Shown here piece by piece: positions 7,907 through 15,068 of a stretch of 18,484 bases of DNA. Origin of the DNA: JAUIIK01 sp963745675 (GTDB lineage: Bacteria > Chloroflexota > Chloroflexia > Thermomicrobiales > CFX8); the NCBI GenBank assembly GCA_963745675.1, contig CAVUYM010000029.1:1-18484 (forward strand). Reading direction: 5' to 3'. Below the pieces are notes generated by a model, which was not told the DNA's origin, searched no databases, and saw only the letters and a list, made by a program, of their open reading frames with translations. Position numbers and translations under genes: made by a program. The number at the start of each line of letters is the position of its first letter. Position 1 is the first letter of the stretch.

Positions 7907-10369
7907 ATGAGCCGGTACGAAATGTATTCTGGGCCAATTCCACTATTGCCACTCAAGAATGTCGTCATTTTTCCCCGCAACGTCGTGACAATGCTCGTAG
8001 GACGAGCCAGATCAATTCAAGCTGTCGAGGAAGCGCTTACGCGAGACCGCCGGATTATCGTCACAACACATCGCGATGCAGAGATAGATGATCCGCGCCC
8101 CGACGACCTTCACCGGGTTGGAACGTTGGTCGAGATCATTTCAGTCGAGCGCCAGCAGGGCAGCAACATCCAGGTCATTCTCGAAGGACTGGCAAGAGTC
8201 TCGATCCTCAGCTTTGACAATTCCCGGCCCTTCTACTGGGTTGAAGCAGAGCAGGCCATTGAGGAAATCGTCAGTGAGAGTGAAGGCGCCATCCTCTCAG
8301 GCGTGGTTCACGATCTGATCCAGCGCTATAGCGAAACGCGTAACAAGCTCAATCCCGAGGTCATGGAGATGATTCTCCAGACGACCGATCCGAGCCATCT
8401 GGCCGACCTTGTCACCACTCAATTGATTGCCGATGCCACCCGACGACAGGAATTTCTCGAAAACTTCAACGCAGTTTCGCGTTTGGAAAAACTTTCGATT
8501 CAGCTTTCGACGGATGTCGAAATGTCAGAGCTTGAACAGAAGATCAAGGAGCGCGTGCGCTCCCAGATCGATAAAAACCAGCGTGAGTATTACCTGCGTG
8601 AGCAACTCAAGGTTATTCACGACGAGCTCTCTGGCGAGGGCGGCAACGAGATCGAGTCGCTGCGCAAGGAAGTTGAAGAAAAGAAGCTGCCGGAAGAGGC
8701 GCACGAAAAAGTCATGCGTGAGATCACCCGCCTTGAACGTATGCCTGCCGTATCAGCCGAGGCAACGATCGTTCGTAACTACATCGAGACGGTGCTGGCG
8801 ATGCCCTGGCACGAGCAAAGTGTCGATAACTACGATCTCGATCATGCCGAAGCCGTGCTGAATGCCGATCATTATGGTTTAGATCATGTCAAGGAGCGGG
8901 TCGTCGAGTTTCTCGCCGTGCGTTCGTTGACGCGGCATCTACCTGAGGCGTCAGGTGGCAGCGCTATCCTCTGTCTGGTCGGCCCTCCCGGCGTCGGCAA
9001 AACAAGCCTCGGCCAATCTATCGCGCGAGCCATGGATCGCGAGTTCGTTCGGGTGAGTCTCGGCGGCGTGCGTGACGAGGCCGAAATTCGTGGCCACCGG
9101 CGCACCTACATTGGCGCATACCCCGGGCGGATAATCAGTGCTTTGAAGACCGCAGGGACGACAAATCCTGTCGTCTTGCTCGATGAGATCGACAAACTAT
9201 CGTCCGACTATCGCGGCGACCCAGCGTCAGCGTTGCTCGAAGTGCTCGACCCTGAACAGAACGCATTTTTCGTCGACCACTTCCTCGATACTCCCTATGA
9301 TCTGTCGGACGTGCTCTTCCTTACGACGTCGAATCAGCTTTCAGGTATTCCGGTGCCGCTGCTTGACCGTCTCGAAATCATCGAGATTGGCGGCTACACC
9401 GAGGACGAGAAGATCGGCATTGCCCGCAGCCACTTGCTGCGAAAACAGCTGGAAGCGCATGGCCTGGCCGAAGAAAGCCTTCAGATTTCGGAACGTATGT
9501 GGATTGAGATATTGCGCGGCTATACCCGCGAAGCCGGTGTTCGCAACCTCGAACGTCAAATCGCAAAGCTCTGCCGCAAGGCCGCTCGCGAGATGATCCG
9601 GGACGGCGATTCGGACGATGATGAGTCCAAAGTGATTCGCTTGACGCAGAAACGTCTTGAGGAATTTCTCGGCCCGAGACGCTTCGGCTACGACCAGAAG
9701 TTCTCCGAGTCCTTGATCGGCGTCGCAATTGGGCTTGGTAAAACGAGCATTGGTGGCGAGATCATCCTGGTCGAAGTTGCGACGATGCCAGGTTCAGGCA
9801 AGTTGACGATTACTGGCCAGGCGGGCGACGTGATGCGGGAGTCCGCTCAGGCGGCGTTGTCCTATGCGCGTTCACGCGCCGAACAGCTAGGCATCGCACC
9901 GGATTTTCGGGAGAAGATCGACCTGCATATTCACCTGCCGGAAGGCGCAACGCCGAAGGACGGCCCTTCAGCAGGTATTACGATGGCGACTGCACTGATA
10001 TCAGCCGTTACCCGGCGTCCGGTTGACCACAGTATTGCAATGACCGGCGAGATCACACTGCGCGGCCGTGTATTGCCGATTGGCGGCCTGAAGGAAAAGA
10101 CGCTGGCGGCTCATCGCAACGGTATTCGTACCTTGTTAGCTCCGTCAGAGAATGAGCGCGACTTGATCAATATCCCGGAAAAGGTCCAAAAGGATATGAC
10201 CTTCATCTGGGTTGAAAATATGGATCAGGTCGTCAGTGCGGCTTTGCTGGGCGATGATATTGAATTACCGGTGGCTGAATCTATCTCGCCGGCGGGACAG
10301 ACTTCGTCCATTGACCTGCCACTCGAAGACAACCATCCCGATATCCCGGCAGGCGCTGGGTTCGAGTAA
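7907..10369 (+). CDS. lon: ATP-dependent Lon protease (LonA type)
   Basis: Lon is a cytosolic homo-oligomeric AAA+ serine protease that degrades misfolded and short-lived regulatory proteins. The 820-residue product has the full LonA layout. An N-terminal LAN substrate-binding domain starts at PLLPLKNVVIFPRNV. A coiled helical linker follows (REYYLREQLKVIHDELSGEG), then the AAA+ module with Walker A GPPGVGKTS (359-367, K365) and Walker B LLDEIDKL (D426/E427). The C-terminal protease domain carries the catalytic dyad Ser688 in DGPSAG and Lys731 in GGLKEK. Their 43-residue spacing is the same as in E. coli (S679/K722). About 40 variable residues follow the core. ATG 7907 has a weak ribosome site; ATG at codon 6 is an alternative. 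The gene stands alone, convergent with a methyltransferase gene, and no clp or heat-shock neighbour is visible. Confidence 0.97.
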   Translation: MSRYEMYSGPIPLLPLKNVVIFPRNVVTMLVGRARSIQAVEEALTRDRRIIVTTHRDAEIDDPRPDDLHRVGTLVEIISVERQQGSNIQVILEGLARVSILSFDNSRPFYWVEAEQAIEEIVSESEGAILSGVVHDLIQRYSETRNKLNPEVMEMILQTTDPSHLADLVTTQLIADATRRQEFLENFNAVSRLEKLSIQLSTDVEMSELEQKIKERVRSQIDKNQREYYLREQLKVIHDELSGEGGNEIESLRKEVEEKKLPEEAHEKVMREITRLERMPAVSAEATIVRNYIETVLAMPWHEQSVDNYDLDHAEAVLNADHYGLDHVKERVVEFLAVRSLTRHLPEASGGSAILCLVGPPGVGKTSLGQSIARAMDREFVRVSLGGVRDEAEIRGHRRTYIGAYPGRIISALKTAGTTNPVVLLDEIDKLSSDYRGDPASALLEVLDPEQNAFFVDHFLDTPYDLSDVLFLTTSNQLSGIPVPLLDRLEIIEIGGYTEDEKIGIARSHLLRKQLEAHGLAEESLQISERMWIEILRGYTREAGVRNLERQIAKLCRKAAREMIRDGDSDDDESKVIRLTQKRLEEFLGPRRFGYDQKFSESLIGVAIGLGKTSIGGEIILVEVATMPGSGKLTITGQAGDVMRESAQAALSYARSRAEQLGIAPDFREKIDLHIHLPEGATPKDGPSAGITMATALISAVTRRPVDHSIAMTGEITLRGRVLPIGGLKEKTLAAHRNGIRTLLAPSENERDLINIPEKVQKDMTFIWVENMDQVVSAALLGDDIELPVAESISPAGQTSSIDLPLEDNHPDIPAGAGFE

Positions 10370-10468
10370 TCCATATCGGCAAGTGCCACGGATCGCAAGG
10401 TTCACCGCACTCGCTGTCACGGGTACCTTCGCGTATGTGGGTTGAAGCAGTACCGGAATCGGTTGCCG

Positions 10469-11329
10469 CTATCCCACCCGCTGATTTAGGCCGATCTTGG
10501 TCGCCCGAATGAGCAAGTACGTGAGCGGCCAGACGACTTCCCCGGATGGGCTAGCCCACTGCGAGAAAAACTCTCGAGCGGCCTGATCGATTGTGTCCCT
10601 GTTTCTCAATGGAATGGCCTGGTAGGCGGAACGGATTGGGCCATAGTTGCGGGACCAGTCTCGCCAGGCGGCATCTACCGTGGGGTAACTGATCTTCAGC
10701 GAACCCTCTTCAATTTCCAGCGTCGGGAAGTAACGCTGGCTAATGAACTCGCGGATACGTTCGCGCCGACCCCATTCAGAAGGGTCGACGGCACCCCGCA
10801 TGCCCGGATCTGATCCGGGCACTAGCCGTCCCAGACGAAAGATGGCGGAGTCGAAGGTCCAGACAGCCAGTCCGAGCGTGCCTCCGTAGACAAGTACCCG
10901 GTTCATCTCGGCGCTGACAACATCGGGGCGGGGCGCGTGGATTGCCCCAAACGTGGAGACAACGATGGTGAAATTTTCCGTCTGGTAGGGCAATTCTTCT
11001 GCATCGGACTCATGCAGCCCGATATCCGAGTAGCCGCTTGCTAGCGCGAAATGCTCGGCCTCGCCGAGCAGCACCGGTGAAAGATCCTGAGCCTCAACTG
11101 TCGCGCCGGTGGCACGGGCGAGCACAGCCGTCCGACCCGTTCCTGTAGCAACGTCGAGTACCCGGTCCTCGGGACCGATCTCGAGCCATTCGACGAGACG
11201 TTCGGATGCAGGCTGGAATTGGCTGGACAGCCGGTGCAGCCCGATCGAGGAACCCCAGTTCTGCCGTTGCCGTTGTATGTAGCTATTGAGTTCCTCTTGC
11301 ACTGACTCGTATCCCGCCCTCGGTCTCAC
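10469..11329 (-). CDS. Class I SAM-dependent methyltransferase (UbiE/Methyltransf_11-like)
   Basis: The 286-residue product has a Rossmann-type methyltransferase domain. Motif I VLDVATGTGRTA (about 57-68) is the SAM-binding glycine loop, AQDLSP (about 79-84) supplies the acidic ribose-binding position, and SDAEELPY (about 107-114) matches the motif preceding the strand FTIVVSTFGAIHA. The C-terminal third is helical and probably forms the substrate cap. The substrate cannot be predicted; resemblance to UbiE-type enzymes is general and does not by itself mean quinone methylation. The GTG start at 11329 has AGGTGA only about one nt upstream, which is too close, so GTG at codon 10 is also possible. 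The gene diverges from cydA across a short region that holds a regulatory palindrome, and it converges with lon. Confidence 0.8.
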   Translation of the reverse strand: MRPRAGYESVQEELNSYIQRQRQNWGSSIGLHRLSSQFQPASERLVEWLEIGPEDRVLDVATGTGRTAVLARATGATVEAQDLSPVLLGEAEHFALASGYSDIGLHESDAEELPYQTENFTIVVSTFGAIHAPRPDVVSAEMNRVLVYGGTLGLAVWTFDSAIFRLGRLVPGSDPGMRGAVDPSEWGRRERIREFISQRYFPTLEIEEGSLKISYPTVDAAWRDWSRNYGPIRSAYQAIPLRNRDTIDQAAREFFSQWASPSGEVVWPLTYLLIRATKIGLNQRVG

Positions 11330-11400
11330 ATCACCTGTTCGTCGTAATGGTCAATCGTACAGCGGATTGAAGCCGATCGACGAAACAGGCGTCAATACGC

Positions 11401-11418
11401 TAGTGATAATATTCACAG
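11401..11418. promoter_or_regulatory. Rex-like (NADH/NAD+ redox) operator overlapping the likely cydA promoter
   Basis: TAGTGATAATATTCACAG matches 11 of 14 fixed positions of the Rex operator TTGTGAA-N4-TTCACAA, with the GTGA-N6-TCAC core intact. It lies 59 nt upstream of the cydA GTG start. Its GATAAT (11405-11410) could be the -10 hexamer, with a poor -35 GAAACA (11382-11387) at 17-bp spacing, so a bound repressor would block the promoter. Rex control of cydAB is established in Streptomyces and other Gram-positive bacteria. The same core also resembles a CRP-family site (TGTGA-N6-TCACA). No rex gene is in the window. Confidence 0.5.
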
Positions 11419-11477
11419 GCGTTACCCGGACGGCTTTAGTGGGTGGCAGCTCGGCCATCCGCGCCGAGAGGTTCATC

Positions 11478-12831
11478 GTGAGCGATTTGCTCGCTGCCCG
11501 TTCCCAGATGGCTATGTCGCTCGGATTCCACATCATCTTTGCCTCTATCGGTATCGCGATGCCGCTACTGATGGTCATTGCCGAAGGGCTGTGGCTGCGG
11601 TCCGGTAATGATACCTACCTCAAACTCGCCAGACGCTGGGCCAAAGGCACGGCTATCCTCTTTGCCGTCGGGGCGGTTTCAGGGACGGTGCTCTCCTTCG
11701 AACTCGGCCTGCTCTGGCCGCGCTTCATGGAGTGGGCCGGACCGTTGATTGGTATGCCGTTCTCGCTGGAAGGCTTCGCTTTTTTCACCGAAGCGATCTT
11801 CCTCGGTATCTACCTCTATGGCTGGGACCGGGTTGGGCGCAGGGCGCACTGGTTCGCCGGCTGGATGGTCGCATTGAGCGGCATCCTGTCAGGCATCTTT
11901 GTCGTCATGGCGAATGCCTGGATGAATCAGCCGACCGGCTTCGATCTCGTCGATGGCGAGCCGGTCAATATCGACCCGGTCGCTGCCATGTTCAATCCGG
12001 CTGCTTTCGAACAGACGCTGCACATGACTATCGCTGCATTCCTTTCTACAGCCTTCGCCGTTGCCGCGATCCACACCGCCCTTTTGAGACGCGAACCGCG
12101 CAGCGAATTCCACCGTAAAGCCATCGCGATTGCCTTGACTGTCGGAGTTATCGCCGCGGCTATCCAGCCAATCAGCGGCGACATCAGCGCCCGCTTCCTG
12201 GCCGACAATCAGCCCGCGAAGCTGGCTGCTCTTGAAGCCCAATGGAAAACGGAAAAGGGCGCGAGTCTGACCATCGGTGGCATCCCCGACGTGGATAGCC
12301 AGAGCACGCGCTTCGGGATCGAGATTCCCTATGGCCTGAGCCTGCTCGCACACCATGATCCGCATGCTGAGATCACCGGCTTGGACGCGATCCCGGACGA
12401 CGAGCAGCCGCCGATTGCGATCGTCCATCTCGCATTTCAGCTTATGGTTGGGATCGGGTCGTTGCTGCTGCTTGTTGGCCTATGGGGCGCTCTACCTCGC
12501 CTGGCGCAAACGGGAGCTACCGACACACCCGTGGTTCCAGCGGGCCGTGATGTTGTGTGGGCCGCTCGGATTCGTCGCCCTTGAATCTGGCTGGGTCGTG
12601 ACAGAAGTCGGCCGCCAACCGTGGGTCATCCGTGGAGTTCTGCGGACAGAGGATGCCCTGACCGACGTGCCGAACCTGGTTGTGCCGTTCGCCAGCTTTA
12701 CGATTCTTTACATCTTCCTCGCGATTGCAACGGCATGGCTACTTTACCGGCAGGTTGTGATTGAACCCCGAGAAGAGGCGGACGAGTCGGTGAGCGACGG
12801 TGGAAGAGAACCAGGCTATGCCAGCTCTTGA
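11478..12831 (+). CDS. cydA: Cytochrome bd ubiquinol/menaquinol oxidase subunit I (CydA), interrupted by a +1 frameshift
   Basis: CydA carries hemes b558, b595 and d and the quinol-oxidising site of the bd-type terminal oxidase in the cytoplasmic membrane. GTG 11478 after GAGAGG (spacing 6) gives the expected N-terminus; the longer frame from 11286 runs through the promoter and is rejected. Landmarks are H18 (E. coli H19), E98 and E105 (E99, E107), H182 (H186), K248 and E253 of the quinol loop (K252, E257) and M323 in QLMVGIG (M393). Because K248 to M323 spans only 75 residues, against 141 in E. coli, this is a short-Q-loop enzyme. The frame breaks at the run GGGG (12484-12487): dropping one G gives GLWALYLAWRKRE. 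It then continues through the GRQPW motif to TGA at 12829-12831, for a product of about 450 residues. The break is probably a homopolymer error. Confidence 0.9.
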
Positions 12832-13880
12832 TGTCGCCGTCGCAAGCGCGATCCTGATCTCTCTCATAGGGTATGCCGTGCTGGGGGGCGCTGACTTTGG
12901 CGCAGGAGTCTGGGATCTCTTCGCCAGCGGGCCGAGGCGCGGGCGTCAGCGTGAGATCATCTCCCACGCTATCGGGCCAATCTGGGAGGCCAACCATGTC
13001 TGGCTGATTCTGGTCATCGTCATCCTTTTTACCGGTTTCCCGCGAGCCTTCTCCGTCATCATGACGGCGCTTCACATCCCGCTCACGATCATGCTTATCG
13101 GCATCGTTCTGCGTGGGACCTCGTTCGTCTTTCGTGCCTACGACTCGCCCGACGACCACGTTCAGCGGCGTTGGGGTCGAGTCTTTGCTATCTCCAGCAC
13201 TGCCACGCCGGTGATGCTCGGGATGGTCATCGGCGGTATCTCTTCGGGGACTATCCGCGTCGAGGACGGGATGGTCACGAGCGGCTGGTTCAATGCCTGG
13301 GTCGACATCTTTGCCGTGGCAGTCGGCGGCTTTACGCTTGCTCTGTTCGCCTACATAGCGGCGGTCTTCCTCACCGTCGAGGCCGTCGAAGAGCCAGAAG
13401 TTCAAGAAGATTTCCGTCGCCGGGCACTGATCGCGGCTGTCATCCTCGGTGGCTTCGCGTTGCTCGTCGTTCTGTTGGCGGGTGATGGCGCTCCAGTGCT
13501 GCGGGAAGGCCTGCTCGCCTCATGGTGGGGCTGGCCGCTCCAGATCTCTCACCGCCATCGTTGCCAGCGGGGCGATTTTCGCTCTCTTCACGCGGCGCTA
13601 CTTCTTTGCACGTACCCTCGCCATCAGCCAGGTTGCCTTGATCCTGACTGGATGGGGGCTGGCTCTCAACCCTTATCTCGTCGTCAGTGAGGTCAAGATC
13701 ACCGACGCTGCTGCGCCGGACATTACGCTGCAACTGTTACTCGGCGGTCTGGGGTTCGGCGCGCTTGTTCTCTTTCCCTCTCTCTACTACCTTTTCAGAG
13801 TCTTCAAGGGGCAACGCGCCTTCATCCTGTTTGATCTTCGAGGGGAACATCATGCGCCATCCGCTGACGCTGCTGACTGA
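12818..13880 (+). CDS. cydB: Cytochrome bd oxidase subunit II (CydB), interrupted by a frame disruption near 13544
   Basis: CydB is the second integral membrane subunit of the bd oxidase and supports heme insertion and proton delivery to CydA. ATG 12818 has GGAAGAG (12802-12808) at good distance and overlaps the end of cydA by 14 bp, so translation is likely coupled; GTG 12800 is an alternative. Signatures are GYAVLGGADFGAGVWDL (18-34) and GPIWEANHVWLI (53-64), followed by repeated hydrophobic segments. Near 13535-13550 the frame changes from WWGWPLQ to SLTAIVASGAIFALFTRRY. It then runs through the typical GWGLALNPYL and VKITDAAAP to TGA at 13878-13880, giving about 353 residues, a normal length. 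One extra base at about 13544 explains it; loss of a TC from the local TC repeat would also do so. No CydX-like small ORF or cydDC genes are seen. Confidence 0.9.
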
Positions 13881-14538
13881 CGAGGTTCCCGGGATTCGCC
13901 TGGAACCTGGCCGTAGCTGCCTGATCCTTCAGGACGTCCACAACCCGCTGGCAGACGCCGACGGTGGCTGGCTGGCCCGGAAAGCGGCCGACAAAGTTCT
14001 CAGCCGCGAGTTCGATGAGTATTTCGAGACGCTGAGGCTCGTCGCCGGGAACTTTCGGGTGCTTGCGGACTCCTGCCGTGCTGCGGGTATTGCAGTCGCA
14101 TACGTCAGTCTGGGGATGCCGCTCAACGGCCACCCCTCGACATTTCAGGAAGCGACCGGCTGGATCTGGGACGTTGCTGGGCCGGACTGGGGGTTCCTCG
14201 ACGACTGGCATCCGAATACCCGCGATCACGTCTTCGTGAAGCAGGGTTGGGGGGCGCTCAGCAGCCCCGGGTTCCGTGCATTCTTGTCGGAACATCAGAT
14301 CCAGAGCGCCATCGTTGCCGGCACGTTCTACGACTTTGGCATCCGCCAAACCTGTTACGAACTGACCGATCTCGGCGTGAGCAGCCTTCTCGCCTCCGAC
14401 GCCGTCGTTGCCCTGACCCATGACGGTCAGTCCCACACCTCTGGCAACATCGCCCACGGCCTCACCAAACTACGCTCAACGGCAGAGATCCTCGATCTGT
14501 TGAAGGTGATGGAGAGTGTTGGATATGTGCTGGTATGA
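13852..14538 (+). CDS. Isochorismatase-fold hydrolase with glycine in place of the catalytic cysteine
   Basis: A 228-residue protein of the isochorismatase/cysteine-hydrolase fold. ATG 13852 follows AGGGGAA (spacing 5) and overlaps the end of cydB by 29 bp, so it is probably translated with the oxidase genes. The catalytic aspartate is D28 in LILQDVHN and the lysine is K130 in VFVKQGWGAL. In nicotinamidase-like members the cysteine sits six residues after the glycine of the following strand. Here that segment is GTFYDFGIRQT, putting G163 at the cysteine position, with the conserved T167 and G175 in register. EntB (GVYAHIG) and PhzD have the same glycine because isochorismate hydrolysis needs no covalent intermediate. 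C168 is nearby but in the wrong place. An isochorismatase or vinyl-ether hydrolase is more likely than an amidase. Substrate is inference. Confidence 0.82.
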   Translation: MRHPLTLLTDEVPGIRLEPGRSCLILQDVHNPLADADGGWLARKAADKVLSREFDEYFETLRLVAGNFRVLADSCRAAGIAVAYVSLGMPLNGHPSTFQEATGWIWDVAGPDWGFLDDWHPNTRDHVFVKQGWGALSSPGFRAFLSEHQIQSAIVAGTFYDFGIRQTCYELTDLGVSSLLASDAVVALTHDGQSHTSGNIAHGLTKLRSTAEILDLLKVMESVGYVLV

Positions 14539-14569
14539 ATTCGGCAATCCCGGACGCGCCATGCCCCCG

Positions 14570-14609
14570 CCTGTAGCGGTGACGCGATGCGTCGCCTCGC
14601 TGCAACAGG
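14570..14609. repeat. Intergenic palindromic hairpin (REP-like)
   Basis: A 40-nt imperfect palindrome lies in the 94-bp gap between the isochorismatase-fold gene and the PH-like gene. GGTGACGC (14578-14585) pairs with GCGTCGCC (14589-14596) across a 3-nt loop with one G-T wobble. Outside it AGC pairs with GCT and CCTGT (14570-14574) pairs with ACAGG (14605-14609), with a TC and a GCA bulge. No U-run follows, so it is not a classical terminator. It may be an extragenic palindromic repeat or an mRNA-stabilising structure. Confidence 0.55.
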
Positions 14610-14632
14610 GCTCATTCGGTCGAAGGTAGTCT

Positions 14633-15037
14633 ATGTTCGCCCGGAGACGACGTGATACTACGATCTCGAGAGATCTTGAGATTGAAGTTCTTCCCGGGGA
14701 AGAAATTCTGTATGACGATGACGCAGTTGCTTATCTGCCGCTTCACCCACTTCCTTTTGGGTGCAGCGCTCGCTTTTTGATAACAACCGAACGAGTAGTC
14801 TGTCGATATACGTACTTGAGATCAGAGGGCCTGTCGTGGAAGGTGATATACCCGGTTTGGAGCTACCCATTGAGCCGCATCGAGTCGGTGAAATTGGTGA
14901 GGCGATCCTGGCCATATATGTTTTCCTGGCTATCCGGAATGAGGGCTATTATCATCCGGCTAGACGATGGGTCGTCGGTGGCAATCGGCTCTCTTCTCTA
15001 CGACGACATACTCGACGTGTTTCGAGACATCGAGTGA
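14633..15037 (+). CDS. Small PH-like/GRAM-like domain protein, hypothetical
   Basis: A 134-residue soluble protein starting at ATG 14633 with AAGGTAG about 4 nt upstream. It has no signal peptide or clear membrane segment. The pattern looks like a bacterial pleckstrin-homology or GRAM-like domain: LEIEVLPGEEILYD, then ARFLITTERVVCRYTYL, a basic/aromatic middle (YPVWSYPLSRIESVKLVRRSW), the strand MRAIIIRLDDGSSVAIGSL and a terminal helix YDDILDVFRDIE. That order (ligand-facing strands then one C-terminal helix) fits the fold, and L.TTERV followed by the I..V element is common in such proteins. Function is unknown; it may bind a membrane or protein partner. It follows the hairpin repeat and ends 31 bp before the phosphotriesterase gene, so it is probably in the same unit. 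The fold is inferred from pattern only. Confidence 0.6.
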   Translation: MFARRRRDTTISRDLEIEVLPGEEILYDDDAVAYLPLHPLPFGCSARFLITTERVVCRYTYLRSEGLSWKVIYPVWSYPLSRIESVKLVRRSWPYMFSWLSGMRAIIIRLDDGSSVAIGSLLYDDILDVFRDIE

Positions 15038-15068
15038 CTGAAAACTCTACCTGAGAGGTAGTCCACCG

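Noticed and set aside
11286..11477. Upstream extension of the cydA frame by 64 codons
   Set aside because: It overlaps the divergent methyltransferase start and the palindromic operator, and CydA normally begins a few residues before the SQMAMSLGFHI segment. GTG 11478 has a proper ribosome site.
12484..12487. Programmed ribosomal frameshift in cydA
   Set aside because: No slippery heptamer with downstream structure is apparent and other CydA genes need none. An extra G in the homopolymer explains it more simply.
12698..13405. Minus-strand 235-codon frame opposite cydB
   Set aside because: Rich in D, R, E and H with no motif, it is a typical antisense shadow of a membrane-protein gene.
13687..13851. 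Upstream extension of the isochorismatase-fold frame
   Set aside because: This stretch is the cydB 3' end read in another frame. ATG 13852 has a strong ribosome site and gives the usual N-terminus.
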